Below, one piece after another: positions 51,718-61,471 of a stretch of DNA of 64,000 nt (the stretch's first letter is position 1; every line of letters starts with the position of its first letter). Source of the stretch: Deltaproteobacteria bacterium GWB2_55_19 (lineage in GTDB: Bacteria; Desulfobacterota; GWC2-55-46). The notes below the pieces were generated by a model, which saw only the letters and a program-made list of their open reading frames with translations, was not told the DNA's origin and did not search any database. Location: the NCBI GenBank assembly GCA_001797465.1, contig MGPQ01000012.1, positions 152,981 to 216,980 of the forward strand, in the 5' to 3' direction. The translations under genes were made by a program, and so were the position numbers.

Positions 51718-51794
51718 GCCCCCGTAGCTCAGATGGATAGAGCAGCAGATTCCTAATCTGTTTGTCGGACGTTCGAATCGTCTCGGGGGCACCA
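51718..51794 (+). tRNA. tRNA-Arg (anticodon CCT)
   Basis: A 77-base cloverleaf. Acceptor GCCCCCG pairs with CGGGGGC; D-arm is GCTCAGATGGATAGAGC; anticodon stem GCAGA/TCTGT has a loop TTCCTAA giving anticodon CCT, reading AGG, which is very frequent in this window's genes. The T-arm contains GTTCGAATC, and the 3' CCA is encoded. Confidence 0.95.
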
Positions 51795-51802
51795 GTAAAA
51801 TC

Positions 51803-51840
51803 AAAGGGTTACGGGCTTTAAGCCTGTAACCCTTTTTCTT
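51803..51840 (+). terminator. Rho-independent terminator after tRNA-Arg
   Basis: AAAGGGTTAC pairs with GTAACCCTTT and an inner GGCTT/AAGCC extends the stem; TTTTTCTT follows. Confidence 0.9.
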
Positions 51841-51896
51841 TTGAAGGGTGTTTGTACAGCCTCTGTATAACCACTTCTTAGTTGCAGGCGACGTCC

Positions 51897-51925
51897 TTGT
51901 TAATAATCAATTTTTCTGATATAAA
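51897..51925 (+). promoter_or_regulatory. promoter of the tetrahaem cytochrome gene
   Basis: TTGTTA (51897-51902), 17 bp, TATAAA (51920-51925); start near 51932, 41 bases before the ATG. Confidence 0.6.
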
Positions 51926-51972
51926 TTGAGTGGATTTCATTTTTGCTTTTATCTTCCAGCTCAATTATAAAA

Positions 51973-52527
51973 ATGCCCCCTCCCAGATACGCCAGAAACA
52001 TACTGATATTTGTACCCCTCCTGCTCCTTGTCCTCTCATGGCTATATGCGGGGACCGAGGGGTATTTCAGCTCAACCCGGTTCTGCGTCTCCTGCCATTC
52101 CATGACCTATCCGGAAAGAGAGCTACGGGCCTCATCGCACTTCGGCCCGCTCGGTTTCGCGCCGGAGTGCGGGGACTGCCACCTGCCGCCAAGTTTTTTT
52201 GAGAGGGCGGCTACCCACGCCATCGACGGCGTAAAGGACGTCGTGAACGAGGTCAGGTATAATATCAAAACCGAGGAGGAGTTCGACCGATACAGGGCCG
52301 GGTTCGCGCACAAGGCACGGATAAGGCTTAAAAAGTGGGACAGCTCTCCATGTAGGACCTGCCACAGAAACCCGGTCCCTAAAAACGATTGGGCCAGGCC
52401 CTTCCATGAGGAGATGAAGGGAGGCAGGAAGACCTGCATCGACTGCCATCAGAACATCTTCCATAAGAGGGTCCCTGAGGAGGACCTTGACAGGGGTATC
52501 GCTGAGAATAGGATAGTGGAGAGATGA
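51973..52527 (+). CDS. tetrahaem NapC/NirT/NrfH-family cytochrome c
   Basis: About 184 residues with one N-terminal membrane anchor (NILIFVPLLLLVLSWLYAG) and four CxxCH haem sites: CVSCH, CGDCH, CRTCH and CIDCH. The SCHSM motif at the first haem gives the NrfH/NapC-type Met nearby. Such proteins oxidise menaquinol and pass electrons to periplasmic reductases. No nrfA, nap or other partner is adjacent, so it is an orphan here. ATG 51973 lacks a clear ribosome site; an in-frame TTG at 51943 is the other start. Confidence 0.88.
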   Translation: MPPPRYARNILIFVPLLLLVLSWLYAGTEGYFSSTRFCVSCHSMTYPERELRASSHFGPLGFAPECGDCHLPPSFFERAATHAIDGVKDVVNEVRYNIKTEEEFDRYRAGFAHKARIRLKKWDSSPCRTCHRNPVPKNDWARPFHEEMKGGRKTCIDCHQNIFHKRVPEEDLDRGIAENRIVER

Positions 52528-52628
52528 TTTTTGGTGCGATGCGTGGCAACAGGCTTGGCGAGATGTAAAAATTCAATAAAATTGACCAGTTATGTGGCTA
52601 AGTTAACATCAATTATAATGGAGGTAGC

Positions 52629-52862
52629 ATGTCAGTCGAGGCCTATGTCTTCATAGAGTGCGAGCACGCAAAGTCAAAGGAGGTCCTTGAAGGCCTCCTT
52701 AAGATCGCAGGCGTTGAGGTGGCCAGGATCGTCACAGGCCCTTACGATCTCATTGCCCTTGTCCAGGCCTCAAACTTCAAGATACTGGGTGATGTTGTTA
52801 TAAGCAGGATACAGGCGGTGAACCATGTGAAGAGGACGCTTACGAACGTGATAATAGAGTAG
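52629..52862 (+). CDS. stand-alone Lrp/AsnC ligand-binding (RAM) domain protein
   Basis: 77 residues: one complete ferredoxin-like RAM domain (EAYVFIECEHAKSKEVLEGLL, VARIVTGPYDLIALVQASNF, VNHVKRTLTNVII) and no DNA-binding domain. GGAGG is 5 bases before ATG. Such single-domain proteins may bind small effectors or join with full Lrp regulators. TATAAT just before the ribosome site is too close to be its promoter. Confidence 0.85.
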   Translation: MSVEAYVFIECEHAKSKEVLEGLLKIAGVEVARIVTGPYDLIALVQASNFKILGDVVISRIQAVNHVKRTLTNVIIE

Positions 52863-52884
52863 GGGGGCTAACTAAAAAGCAACC

Positions 52885-53739
52885 CTAATTGAAGTACCCA
52901 TCGAGCTGTGCGCTCATCTGCTTGACCGTTTCAGCCACCTCATGGAGGACCATATTGTCCACGCAGGCGGCCTTCATAATGTCCGAGTGTCGCGGTGATA
53001 TGATCGTGCATTTCCCTGAACAGTCGTTGCCTTCCGATATTATCAGGTCCGCGAGATATACCATCGGCACGAGGGGTGAAGGCTTCCCTGTCTTTACTGT
53101 CGAGAGGTAGAGCTCCGGGTTGTGGTGGAACCTTATCGAATTAACGCAACTCTCGGGTAGTTTGCACCTGTCGGCGAACCACGAGCCGGCCTCCGGGTGC
53201 GCGGCCCCGAAAGTCTCCTCCTCAATTGACAGGAGGCCCATCGCGTCGCACACTAATACATCCAGGTACTGTCTTCCGAATATCTGATAGAGAATCGGCC
53301 TTCCTATATCGTGAAGGAGCCCGGCTAAAAACGCGCTGTCTTTGGCTACGCCACCGGACTTTTCGGCGAGTAGGACTGAGCCCATGGCCACTTCGAATGA
53401 GTGCCGCCAGAGGGATACTATGTCAGGGCGCCTTCCCTTGTCAAAGACGTCGAAGACCGCAGTCGATATCGCGAGCCCCTTTACCATCTCAAAGCCGAGT
53501 ACGAGTATCGCCTGGGATATGGAGTTTATCTTCCTCGGGAAACCGTAGTACACGGAGTTAGATATCCCGACTACCCTTGCGGCTATCGACTGGTCGTGCT
53601 CGATCACGCGCTCAAGCTCGGACACAGAGGAGTTTGAGTCCTCGGTTACCTCGATAATCTTCTTTAAAATTGAGGGGATAGTAGAAATCTTTATGATCTC
53701 GTATATCCTGCTTAAGAGTTCTTCCCTTTTAGTGCTCAT
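52885..53739 (-). CDS. HDOD-domain protein
   Basis: 284 residues; the HDOD domain spans about 15-210 (ISTIPSILKKIIEV, NSVYYGFPRKINSISQAILVLGFEMVKGLA, FLAGLLHDIGRPIL). The HD pair is present, although catalysis is generally not expected of HDOD proteins; they take part in signalling, often with c-di-GMP or chemotaxis outputs. It lies 180 bp after xerD on the same strand and probably has its own promoter. Confidence 0.88.
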   Translation of the reverse strand: MSTKREELLSRIYEIIKISTIPSILKKIIEVTEDSNSSVSELERVIEHDQSIAARVVGISNSVYYGFPRKINSISQAILVLGFEMVKGLAISTAVFDVFDKGRRPDIVSLWRHSFEVAMGSVLLAEKSGGVAKDSAFLAGLLHDIGRPILYQIFGRQYLDVLVCDAMGLLSIEEETFGAAHPEAGSWFADRCKLPESCVNSIRFHHNPELYLSTVKTGKPSPLVPMVYLADLIISEGNDCSGKCTIISPRHSDIMKAACVDNMVLHEVAETVKQMSAQLDGYFN

Positions 53740-53816
53740 CGATTGTCCTGAATAAGACGTTATTTGGATAATTCCTTATCGACATTAATGCGTAAAACTT
53801 TACGAACACACTTGAG

Positions 53817-53845
53817 ACAATGTCGCATAATGGATATTATGTCAA
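53817..53845 (-). promoter_or_regulatory. weak promoter candidate of the HDOD gene
   Basis: On the minus strand TTGACA is followed after 17 bp by CATTGT. Perfect -35 but poor -10, about 75 bp before the HDOD start. Confidence 0.35.
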
Positions 53846-53919
53846 ATTATACCCAGGGGAGATCCACGGTCTCAGCCACGAGCCTTTTATAGGATGTCTT
53901 CGTGTGACCTCTGGCCCCC

Positions 53920-54813
53920 CTATCCCCTCGGGTGCTTCGATTTGTGGAGGTTCTTGAGGCGTTCGTTTGTGATGTGGGTGTATATCTGGGTGGTGGATAT
54001 GTCGGCGTGGCCGAGCATTGCTTGCACGAGCCGGAGGTCGGCGCCTCCCTCAAGGAGGTGTGTGGCGAAGGAATGCCGTATGATGTGAGGCTTGATCTTC
54101 TGCTTGTCAATCTTGGCATCAACAGCCGCTCTCTTTATGATGACCCAGAAGTTCTGGCGCGTCATGCGCGTGCCGCGTGCCGTCACAAAAAGGAATTTGT
54201 TCTGCCTCTTTTTGAGTATCACGGGCCGGGCCTCATCCATGTACCTTTTGAGCCAGATCAGCGCCGCCTCTCCCAGAGGCACGATCCGCTCCTTTGACCC
54301 CTTGCCGAACGCCGTAAGATAGCCGGCCTGAAGGTTCAAGTCGTTGAGTTTAAGCGTCACGAGCTCGGATACCCTGAGCCCCGTTGCGTAGAGCACTTCT
54401 ATCATCGCCTTGTCCCTTGCCCCGAGGGGCTTATCCGTCTTCGGCGTCGAAAGGAGCTTCTCAACCTCTTCGAATTTAAGGAACTCAGGGAGCTTTTTAA
54501 CGGCCTTGGGGATGTCGATGGCAATACACGGGGAGAGTTTTATATGCCCTTTTTTAACGAGGAACTTGTAAAAGGAACGCAGGGCGATGAGCCCTCTTGT
54601 GTAAGACCCGACCGAGAGCCCCGCCTCTTTCAGGCACTTTAGAAACCCTGAGATATCCTCAGGCGAGGCGGCTTCAAGGACCGCGCCTTTTTGAACGATA
54701 TAGGCGTTGAACCGCAGGAGGTCCCGGCAGTATGAGGCCCTGGTGTTCTCGGCAAGGCCTTTTTCCACGACGATGTAGTCGAGGAAAGAGTCTATGAGCT
54801 CTTGCCCCTCCAT
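53920..54813 (-). CDS. xerD: XerD-type tyrosine recombinase
   Basis: 297 residues, the standard XerC/D length. The SAM-like N-terminal domain (about 1-85) is followed by the catalytic domain with Arg in ATGLRVSEL, Lys in GKGSKERIVPL, HIIRHSFATHLLEGGADLRLVQAMLGHADISTTQIYTH containing HxxR, His and the nucleophilic Tyr. Its place in a mutS-amidase-glnD-xerD chromosomal block, 3 bp after glnD, argues for the housekeeping dimer-resolution recombinase rather than a mobile-element integrase. Confidence 0.9.
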   Translation of the reverse strand: MEGQELIDSFLDYIVVEKGLAENTRASYCRDLLRFNAYIVQKGAVLEAASPEDISGFLKCLKEAGLSVGSYTRGLIALRSFYKFLVKKGHIKLSPCIAIDIPKAVKKLPEFLKFEEVEKLLSTPKTDKPLGARDKAMIEVLYATGLRVSELVTLKLNDLNLQAGYLTAFGKGSKERIVPLGEAALIWLKRYMDEARPVILKKRQNKFLFVTARGTRMTRQNFWVIIKRAAVDAKIDKQKIKPHIIRHSFATHLLEGGADLRLVQAMLGHADISTTQIYTHITNERLKNLHKSKHPRG

Positions 54814-54816
54814 GCG

Positions 54817-57468
54817 TTAAGCCCCTCCCCTGTCCTGTTGTGCGGTCAGCGCCTTGTGGAGGAGGTCGGCCATCTCCCGGAGCTTCTCCTTATAGAATAT
54901 CTTCTGCCCGAAGATGTCCTTCACGTAGAATATGTCGGCAACGGCGTCTCCCTTGGTGGATATCTTGGCTATGTAGATATATAAGCCGAGGCGGGCTAAT
55001 GTGCTCGTTATGTCGTAGAGGAGACCGATCCTGTTCTGCGCGTGCATGTCTATGACGGTGTAGGCGTCGGATACCTCGTTGTCGATCTCGACGGAGGTTC
55101 TAACCGTCGGCTTCGCCTTCTTGTCCAGTATCGAAGGTTTTCTCCTGCCGACGAGCGCGGCCACCTTCACCCTGCCTGTTATGACCTCCGAGAGGTCGTG
55201 CTCTATCTTCTTAAGCTTGGTCTCATCCGTAATGAGTTCGCCTGTGGCGCTCACCACCTGCAACACGTCGAGGACTATGCCGTTTTTGAGCGTATTGATC
55301 TGCGCGCCCAGTATGTTGACGGCGTTGGCGGCCATCACCCCTGTTATCATCGAAAAAAGCCCGTGCACGTCGTGCGTGCAGATGAGGACCTCCGTGTACT
55401 CTCTGAACGTGTCCTGGCGGATTGTCATCACATAGGGCCTGCCCGTAAAATCCCGGAGCGTCTTTATGTGCTCGGCGATAGTATCAGGGCGGTTCGAGAG
55501 GAAGTACCTCGGAGGGAGAAGCCCGAAGTATTCGTCCACGCAGTACCTGTCCACGCAATCCGGCTTCAACGCCTCAAAGACTCTCTCCTTTACAACGGCT
55601 ATTTTTACAGCCGCGTCCTCTGGCTCGAACGTCCCGCGTTCAAGCACGGTAAGCACCTTGAAGTAGAGCTCCTGAAAGAGCGCGCCCTTCCACTGGCTCC
55701 AGACGTCCGGCCCAACTGCCCTGACGTCCGCGAACGTGAGGAGGTAGAGGAGGTTGAGCCTCTCCATGTCGCCTATCTTCTTTGCGAACTCTATTACGAG
55801 GTTCTCGTCGTGCAGGTCCCTGTACTGGGCGGTGTCCGCGAGGATGAGGTGGTTCCTGACGAGGAATTTTATGAGGTTCGTGTCGTCCTCCGCGAGATGG
55901 AGCCTCTCGCATATCGCGGGGACTATGTGGGCCCCCTTCTCGGCGTGCCCCTTGCCGTGCGCCTTTCCGATGTCATGGAAGAGGACTGCGAGGGTGAGTA
56001 TCTCTGGGTTAGGAATCTCTTCGAAGATGGTCGACAGGAGCGAAAAATCCGTCTTGTACTGGCCGCGGAGCCTCTCAAGCTCCCGGACGGCAAAGAGCGT
56101 GTGCGCGTCGACCGTGTACACGTGATAGAGGTCGTGCTGTACGCGACAGCTTATATCCCCGAACTCGGGGATATATTTTTCGAGGAATTTGAGCCTCTGC
56201 ATCTCAAGGAGGGTCCTGTAAACCTCCCTGTGCCTCAATATCTTCAGGAACGAATCTGATACGTCACGCGAGCGTCTGAACTCGTCCCCGGCGCCGTCGA
56301 GGTAATGCAGGACCGCGTCCTTCGTGGACTGGTGTATCTCCACGTTGAAGGCCTGCGAGTATTCGAATGCCTTTATGGCGACAGACGGGTCGTCGAAGGG
56401 CGCGCCCTTGTCTTTTAAAGCGAGCATCCCCTCGGCTATGCAGTAGTTTTTGTCTATGCGGACCTTCTTCTTCGGCCAGGAGAAGACCCTTTCGTCCCCG
56501 GTATGCAGTGAGCGAGAGAGGATGAGGTTCGAGTAATGGTTTACGTTCGAGGCGTCCTTGTAGTACTTCTGCATGAACTGCTCTACCGCGAGCGCCTTTT
56601 CATTCGACTCGAAACCGAGGAGAGAGGATATCCTCTCCTGGTGGTCGAAGGTGAGCTGGTCGTTCTTCCTCCCGGTGGCGAAGTGGAGTTCGTTCCTCAC
56701 CCATAGGAGGCAGTCGAGCGAGGCGTCGAGCGTCTTTCTGTCATGGTCGGATATGAGGCTCGTCGAGAAAGGCTCCAGGAGCTTGCCGCTCCGGGCCTTC
56801 ACGACCCACATCGCGGTGTGTAGGTCGCGCAGCCCCCCCTCCCCCTCTTTTACGTTCGGCTCGAGGATGTAGACCGAGCCGCCGTATCTCTCGTGCCTCT
56901 GCCTCGTCTCCTCGACCTTGTCCCTTACGAAATCCCCTACGCGCCCCTTGTTGAAGAGGTGTTTCCTTGCGCCTGAATGGAGCGCCTGGAAGAGCTTCTC
57001 GTCGCCGTCGATGAACCTCAAATCCAGGACCGCCGTCATGGTCTTAAGGTCGTCTTTGGCGAGCGCGATGCATTCGGAGAGCGAGCGGATGCTGAAGGCG
57101 AGGTCGAGCCCCGTGTCCCAGAGGACGTAAAGCATCTGCTGGGTCAGGTCCTCGATAGCGGGGGTGAGTTTCCTGCCGTGGAGGAGCATGAGGTCTATGT
57201 CAGACCTTATGTTGAGCTCGCCCCTGCCATAGCCGCCAATGGCGACGAGGGTCATGGGGTCGTTGCACTTGAGCTCCGCTTTCTTGAAGGTGAAAAGCCC
57301 CTTAAGTATTTCGTCGACGAGCGACGTGTACGCCCCGCATATTTCGCGGCCGGAGAGGTTCCCGAGGTGAAGGCGTCTTAGCTCCTCCTCTCCCCTGGCG
57401 AGGAAGTCCTTCACGACAGGCGCGGCCTGCGGGCTCTTTCTCAAGCTATCGAGCACCTGGTTGTGCAT
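54817..57468 (-). CDS. glnD: PII uridylyltransferase / uridylyl-removing enzyme GlnD
   Basis: 883 residues. The nucleotidyltransferase domain has GGYGRGELNIRSDIDLMLL (about 73-91), followed by a GlnD-specific linker domain, an HD domain (LFHDIGKAHGKGHAEKGAHIV, about 490-510) for UMP removal and two C-terminal ACT domains (from about 700 and 800) that sense glutamine. It modifies the PII proteins and so sets nitrogen status. Start abuts the stop of the amidase gene; coupled translation is likely. Confidence 0.95.
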   Translation of the reverse strand: MHNQVLDSLRKSPQAAPVVKDFLARGEEELRRLHLGNLSGREICGAYTSLVDEILKGLFTFKKAELKCNDPMTLVAIGGYGRGELNIRSDIDLMLLHGRKLTPAIEDLTQQMLYVLWDTGLDLAFSIRSLSECIALAKDDLKTMTAVLDLRFIDGDEKLFQALHSGARKHLFNKGRVGDFVRDKVEETRQRHERYGGSVYILEPNVKEGEGGLRDLHTAMWVVKARSGKLLEPFSTSLISDHDRKTLDASLDCLLWVRNELHFATGRKNDQLTFDHQERISSLLGFESNEKALAVEQFMQKYYKDASNVNHYSNLILSRSLHTGDERVFSWPKKKVRIDKNYCIAEGMLALKDKGAPFDDPSVAIKAFEYSQAFNVEIHQSTKDAVLHYLDGAGDEFRRSRDVSDSFLKILRHREVYRTLLEMQRLKFLEKYIPEFGDISCRVQHDLYHVYTVDAHTLFAVRELERLRGQYKTDFSLLSTIFEEIPNPEILTLAVLFHDIGKAHGKGHAEKGAHIVPAICERLHLAEDDTNLIKFLVRNHLILADTAQYRDLHDENLVIEFAKKIGDMERLNLLYLLTFADVRAVGPDVWSQWKGALFQELYFKVLTVLERGTFEPEDAAVKIAVVKERVFEALKPDCVDRYCVDEYFGLLPPRYFLSNRPDTIAEHIKTLRDFTGRPYVMTIRQDTFREYTEVLICTHDVHGLFSMITGVMAANAVNILGAQINTLKNGIVLDVLQVVSATGELITDETKLKKIEHDLSEVITGRVKVAALVGRRKPSILDKKAKPTVRTSVEIDNEVSDAYTVIDMHAQNRIGLLYDITSTLARLGLYIYIAKISTKGDAVADIFYVKDIFGQKIFYKEKLREMADLLHKALTAQQDRGGA

Positions 57469-58725
57469 TTAAACCGACTGGCCTCCGCCGTTTATGTATT
57501 TGAGCAGGCCGGATGTGATGCCGTCGACGATCTCTTTCAGGTACCGATCGTCCTTGAGCCTCTTTTCTTCATCTGGGTTTGAGATGTAGGAGACCTCGAT
57601 GAGTATAGCGGGCATCTTCGTTCCGACGAGCACGTAGAATGGCGCGCCCTTGACGCCGTTGGACTTTGTCGATTTGTATTTCGCCTTAAGTACAGAGACG
57701 AGCCTGTCCTGCACGGAGGCGGCAAGCCTCACCGAATCGTTAGTCTTCGCGGTCTTGATGAGGTCGTTCAGGATAAATTCGAGGTCGCTCACCGAGCGTG
57801 TGGATGTCGCGTTCTCGCGCGCGGCGATCCGTTTCGCCTCCTCGCTGTTTGAGAGCCCGAGCGTGTATGTCTCCACGCCCGAGGCCGCGCGCCGGGGAGA
57901 GGCGTTTATGTGTATGGAGACGAAGAGGTCGGCGTCCTGGCTGTTCGCTATGGCGGTCCTCTCTTCGAGCGGGATAAAGACGTCGGTAGAGCGCGTCATC
58001 ACTATCTTTGACTCGAGCCTGGCGGAGAGCGTTTCACGGAGCATCCTGCCGAGCCTCAGCGTGACGTCTTTTTCCTTAAGGCCGCCCCTGCCGACAGCGC
58101 CGGGGTCCTTGCCGCCGTGGCCGGGGTCGAGGACTATCTTCCTCACCTTAAGGCCGAGTTGCTGTGTTATCGTCGGAGAGGCGCTCCTTATCTCAGGCGC
58201 CTTCCTGGCCGAGGGCTTCTCTATAACAGATTGCGGCTTTTCAGGCTCTGTTGCAGGGGGCTTGGCCTCCTCAGCCTTTGCGAGGGCTTCGCCCTTTCCC
58301 GTAACGTCGACAACTATCCTGAACGGGTCGCTTAATGGGAATATTTTGAAGTCGTCAATGGATTCTATGTCGAAGACGACACGGACCGTGTCCTTGTCGA
58401 ACTGCCCCGCCCTCGCCACCTTGAGCAACCCGTCGTTTATGGGTATGCTCTTGCTGAGGGCCTCTCCGAGATGAGCGTCCTTTATATCGACGTAGAGCCG
58501 CCGCCAGTCCATGTTTATCGCCGGGTCAGGGTTAAGGAGCTTGTGCGAGAAGGCGGCCTTCTTATCGAGGCTTATGACTATCCTCGTATAATTCGGGTTG
58601 GACCAGTGCTTGACCTCTGTTACGTCAGCGTTCTTTCCCGCGCGCGCGTGAAGCGGCGTCAAAAAGAGCGCGGCGAAAAGGAATATGGGCATAAGGCGCT
58701 TAAGGGCGTGACTGCAAGGTCGCAA
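57469..58725 (-). CDS. N-acetylmuramoyl-L-alanine amidase with AMIN domain (AmiC-like)
   Basis: 418 residues from a TTG; the ATG 33 bases further in (58692) is an equally good start and puts the signal peptide (IFLFAALFLTPLHARA) at residue 1. The AMIN domain (about 35-145), which targets septal or outer-membrane sites, is followed by a Pro-rich linker and the Zn amidase_3 domain (about 195-410) with DPGHGGKDPGAVG, an ERTAIAN/SIHINAS region and LIEVSYISN carrying the metal and catalytic residues. Cleaves septal peptidoglycan. Five bp after mutS. Confidence 0.92.
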   Translation of the reverse strand: MRPCSHALKRLMPIFLFAALFLTPLHARAGKNADVTEVKHWSNPNYTRIVISLDKKAAFSHKLLNPDPAINMDWRRLYVDIKDAHLGEALSKSIPINDGLLKVARAGQFDKDTVRVVFDIESIDDFKIFPLSDPFRIVVDVTGKGEALAKAEEAKPPATEPEKPQSVIEKPSARKAPEIRSASPTITQQLGLKVRKIVLDPGHGGKDPGAVGRGGLKEKDVTLRLGRMLRETLSARLESKIVMTRSTDVFIPLEERTAIANSQDADLFVSIHINASPRRAASGVETYTLGLSNSEEAKRIAARENATSTRSVSDLEFILNDLIKTAKTNDSVRLAASVQDRLVSVLKAKYKSTKSNGVKGAPFYVLVGTKMPAILIEVSYISNPDEEKRLKDDRYLKEIVDGITSGLLKYINGGGQSV

Positions 58726-58730
58726 GGTCT

Positions 58731-61313
58731 TCAGTTCTCCAGCATGTCTTTGAGGTTTTTGAGCTCAAGGAGCGCGTCAAGCGGTGTCAGACGCTCAATC
58801 TCAATCTCTTTCAGCCGTTCGCGCACATCGTCGCGGCCTCCGAGCAGGCTCAACTGGCGCGTTTCGCGCCTCTCCGCCTGAACGGATATCCTCGGCACTC
58901 CGGACGAGTTGAGCTCGCCGGATTCGAGGTTCTTGAGTATCTCCCGCGCGCGCGCTATCACTTCCCCGGGCAGGCCCGCGAGCCTCGCGACCTGTATCCC
59001 GTAGCTCCGGGACGCGCCGCCGGGCACCACCTTCCTTAAAAAGATTATATTATCTCCCCATTCTTTTACAGCCATATTATAATTTTTGACCCTTTCCCTT
59101 GTCAAGGAAAGGTCGGTGAGCTCGTGGTAATGCGTGGCGAAGAGCGTCTTTGCCGCGACGGTCTCTCTGTCATGAAGGTGCTCGACGACCGCCCAGGCTA
59201 TGGAGAGGCCGTCGAAGGTCGATGTCCCTCTGCCTATCTCGTCAAGGACAATGAAGCTCCTGGGTGTCGCGTTATTCAGTATGTTCGCCGTCTCGTTCAT
59301 CTCCACCATGAACGTCGAATGCCCTCGTGCGAGGTCGTCGGAGGCCCCGACCCGCGTGAATATCCTGTCAACGACGCCTATGCGCGCGCGCGCGGCAGGG
59401 ACAAATGACCCAATTTGCGCAAGGAGTATGATAAGCGCGTTCTGGCGTAGATAAGTGGATTTCCCGGCCATGTTCGGGCCGGTGAGTATTATGACCCTCG
59501 TATCCGACCCGAGCGCGAGGTCGTTCGAGACGAACCCGTCCTTAGAGAGACGCTCAACGACCGGGTGCCTGCCGCCTTCTATGTCGATTGAGTCGGAATC
59601 GTCTACGATTGGCCTCGCGTAGCCGCCTTCGGAGGCGGCGTCCGCGAAAGAAGTAAGCGTATCGAGGACCGCAACGGCGTCCGAGGTCCTCCGCACGCGC
59701 CCTGCGTGGCGCGCGGTCCCGGAGAGTATATCTGAAAAAAGCCTCACCTCGAGCGCGATGGACCTCTCCTCGGCCGAGAGTATTTTCTCCTCCCAGTCCT
59801 TAAGCGCCGGGGTTATGAAACGTTCCGCTCCGACGAGCGTCTGCTTTCTTATGTAATCAGCCGGTACCGAGGAGAGGTTGGACTTCGTAACCTCTATATA
59901 GTAGCCGAAGACCCTGTTGTAACCGACCTTCAGCGAATTTATCCCTGTCTTTAGCCTCTCGGAGGCCTCAAGCGCGGCTATCCAGTCCTTGCCTCCGGAG
60001 CGTATGGAGCGGAGCTCGTCGAGTGCCGCGTCAAAGCCCGCCCTTATGTAACCGCCGTCCCTCGCGTTCACCGGAGGCGTATCGATTATCGCCCTCTCTA
60101 TGAGCGTGGACGCCTCAGGCACCGCGTCCAACGCGGCGGAGACGTCCTTCAAAAGCGCGCCATTGAACCTGGAGAGCGCGTCAACAAGCTCTGGCACGAC
60201 CTTGAGCGAGTCCTTTAAGGCAACAAGGTCTCTCGGACCCGCGGCCCCGAGAGAGGCCCTGACTGAGAGCCTCTCGAGGTCGTAGAGCCTTGATAGAGAT
60301 TCCCTCAGAGCCGAGCGCGCCTCTCTTTTGTCCAGGAGTTCGGAGACCGCCTCCTGCCTGTCGCGGATGGGAGCGATGTCCTTTAGCGGGTGGATGAGCC
60401 AGGACCGGAGACACCTGCCCCCCATAGCGGTCCGCGTCCTGTCGAGTAGCTCAAGGAGTGTTGCCTCCCTTCCGCCCCCCCTTAGATTCTCGGTTATCTC
60501 GAGGTTCCTCCTGGTGGAGGCGTCCATGACGAGGTAGTCTTCCGTATAATACGGCGTGCACCTCGTGACGTGGCCAAGCGCGCCCTTCTGCGTCTCTTTA
60601 ACGTAGGCGAGGAGCGCCCCGGCGGCTCTCACGCCGTCCGAGAGCTCGGAGAGGCCGAAGCCGTCCAGGGACCTTGTCCCGAATTGGGTGGAGAGCCTCT
60701 CAGCGGCGGAAGCGAAGTCGAACTCGCAGGCGGGTAGCTGGGTTACCTTCCTGACATGGATGTCCGTATTTTCAAAAGAGACGCCCGCGCCCTCATGAAC
60801 GAGCAGTTCGAGCGGCCTTATCCTTTTGATCTCCTCATTGACGGCGGATAAGGACGAGAGCAGTGTCGCCCTGAACTCTCCGGTCGAGACGTCCATGTAG
60901 GCGAACCCCGCCCTTGTGCCGTTCAAACAGGCTGAGGCGATGAAGTTGTTCGACTTGGGGTCGAGGAGCTCGTCATCGAGCGCAACACCCGGCGTGATGA
61001 CCTTGACTACGGCCCTCTCGACGATGCCCTTCGCATCCACTGGGGCGGTCGTCTGTTCGCATATCGCGATCTTATGCCCGTCTTTAACGAGCCTCGCGAT
61101 GTAGGAGGCCGCCGCATGATACGGCACGCCGCACATAGGGACCTTGCGTTCCTTGTCTCTGGACGTGAGCGCTATGCCGAGCGCGCGCGAGGCGAGGAGG
61201 GCGTCCTCAAAGAACATCTCGTAGAAGTCACCCATCCTGAAGAACAGGATGGAGTCCTTGTGCAGGGCTTTGATATCGAGGTACTGCCGCATGGCAGGGG
61301 TTACGGTTTTCAT
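58731..61313 (-). CDS. mutS: DNA mismatch repair protein MutS
   Basis: About 860 residues with all MutS domains. The N-terminal mismatch reader has the Phe-x-Glu motif FFRMGDFYEMF, followed by connector, lever/clamp (MDASTRRNLEIT) and the ATPase with Walker A GPNMAGKSTYLRQ and the LDEIGRGTSTFDG Walker B. ATG 61313 is chosen; the frame is open to a TTG at 61337. First gene of the mutS-amidase-glnD-xerD run. The 134 bp upstream (61338-61471) show no clear promoter on this strand. Confidence 0.96.
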   Translation of the reverse strand: MKTVTPAMRQYLDIKALHKDSILFFRMGDFYEMFFEDALLASRALGIALTSRDKERKVPMCGVPYHAAASYIARLVKDGHKIAICEQTTAPVDAKGIVERAVVKVITPGVALDDELLDPKSNNFIASACLNGTRAGFAYMDVSTGEFRATLLSSLSAVNEEIKRIRPLELLVHEGAGVSFENTDIHVRKVTQLPACEFDFASAAERLSTQFGTRSLDGFGLSELSDGVRAAGALLAYVKETQKGALGHVTRCTPYYTEDYLVMDASTRRNLEITENLRGGGREATLLELLDRTRTAMGGRCLRSWLIHPLKDIAPIRDRQEAVSELLDKREARSALRESLSRLYDLERLSVRASLGAAGPRDLVALKDSLKVVPELVDALSRFNGALLKDVSAALDAVPEASTLIERAIIDTPPVNARDGGYIRAGFDAALDELRSIRSGGKDWIAALEASERLKTGINSLKVGYNRVFGYYIEVTKSNLSSVPADYIRKQTLVGAERFITPALKDWEEKILSAEERSIALEVRLFSDILSGTARHAGRVRRTSDAVAVLDTLTSFADAASEGGYARPIVDDSDSIDIEGGRHPVVERLSKDGFVSNDLALGSDTRVIILTGPNMAGKSTYLRQNALIILLAQIGSFVPAARARIGVVDRIFTRVGASDDLARGHSTFMVEMNETANILNNATPRSFIVLDEIGRGTSTFDGLSIAWAVVEHLHDRETVAAKTLFATHYHELTDLSLTRERVKNYNMAVKEWGDNIIFLRKVVPGGASRSYGIQVARLAGLPGEVIARAREILKNLESGELNSSGVPRISVQAERRETRQLSLLGGRDDVRERLKEIEIERLTPLDALLELKNLKDMLEN

Positions 61314-61471
61314 AGGATGAGAGGTAGCCAGATACAAATGTCAGTTTATAGACTTCCGGAAAATAGATGCGCTTAACGGTTTCTGCGTGGACAGGAACCC
61401 ATGCTGTTACGTCCTATCGCTAAAGACCCCTGGTCCCCGCTTAGAGACCGCGGGAATGACGGATTCCGGTC

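Noticed and set aside
53920-54813. Tyrosine recombinase as integrase of a mobile element
   Set aside because: Length, motifs and its place between glnD and HDOD in a housekeeping run fit XerD; no att-like direct repeats or phage genes were seen.
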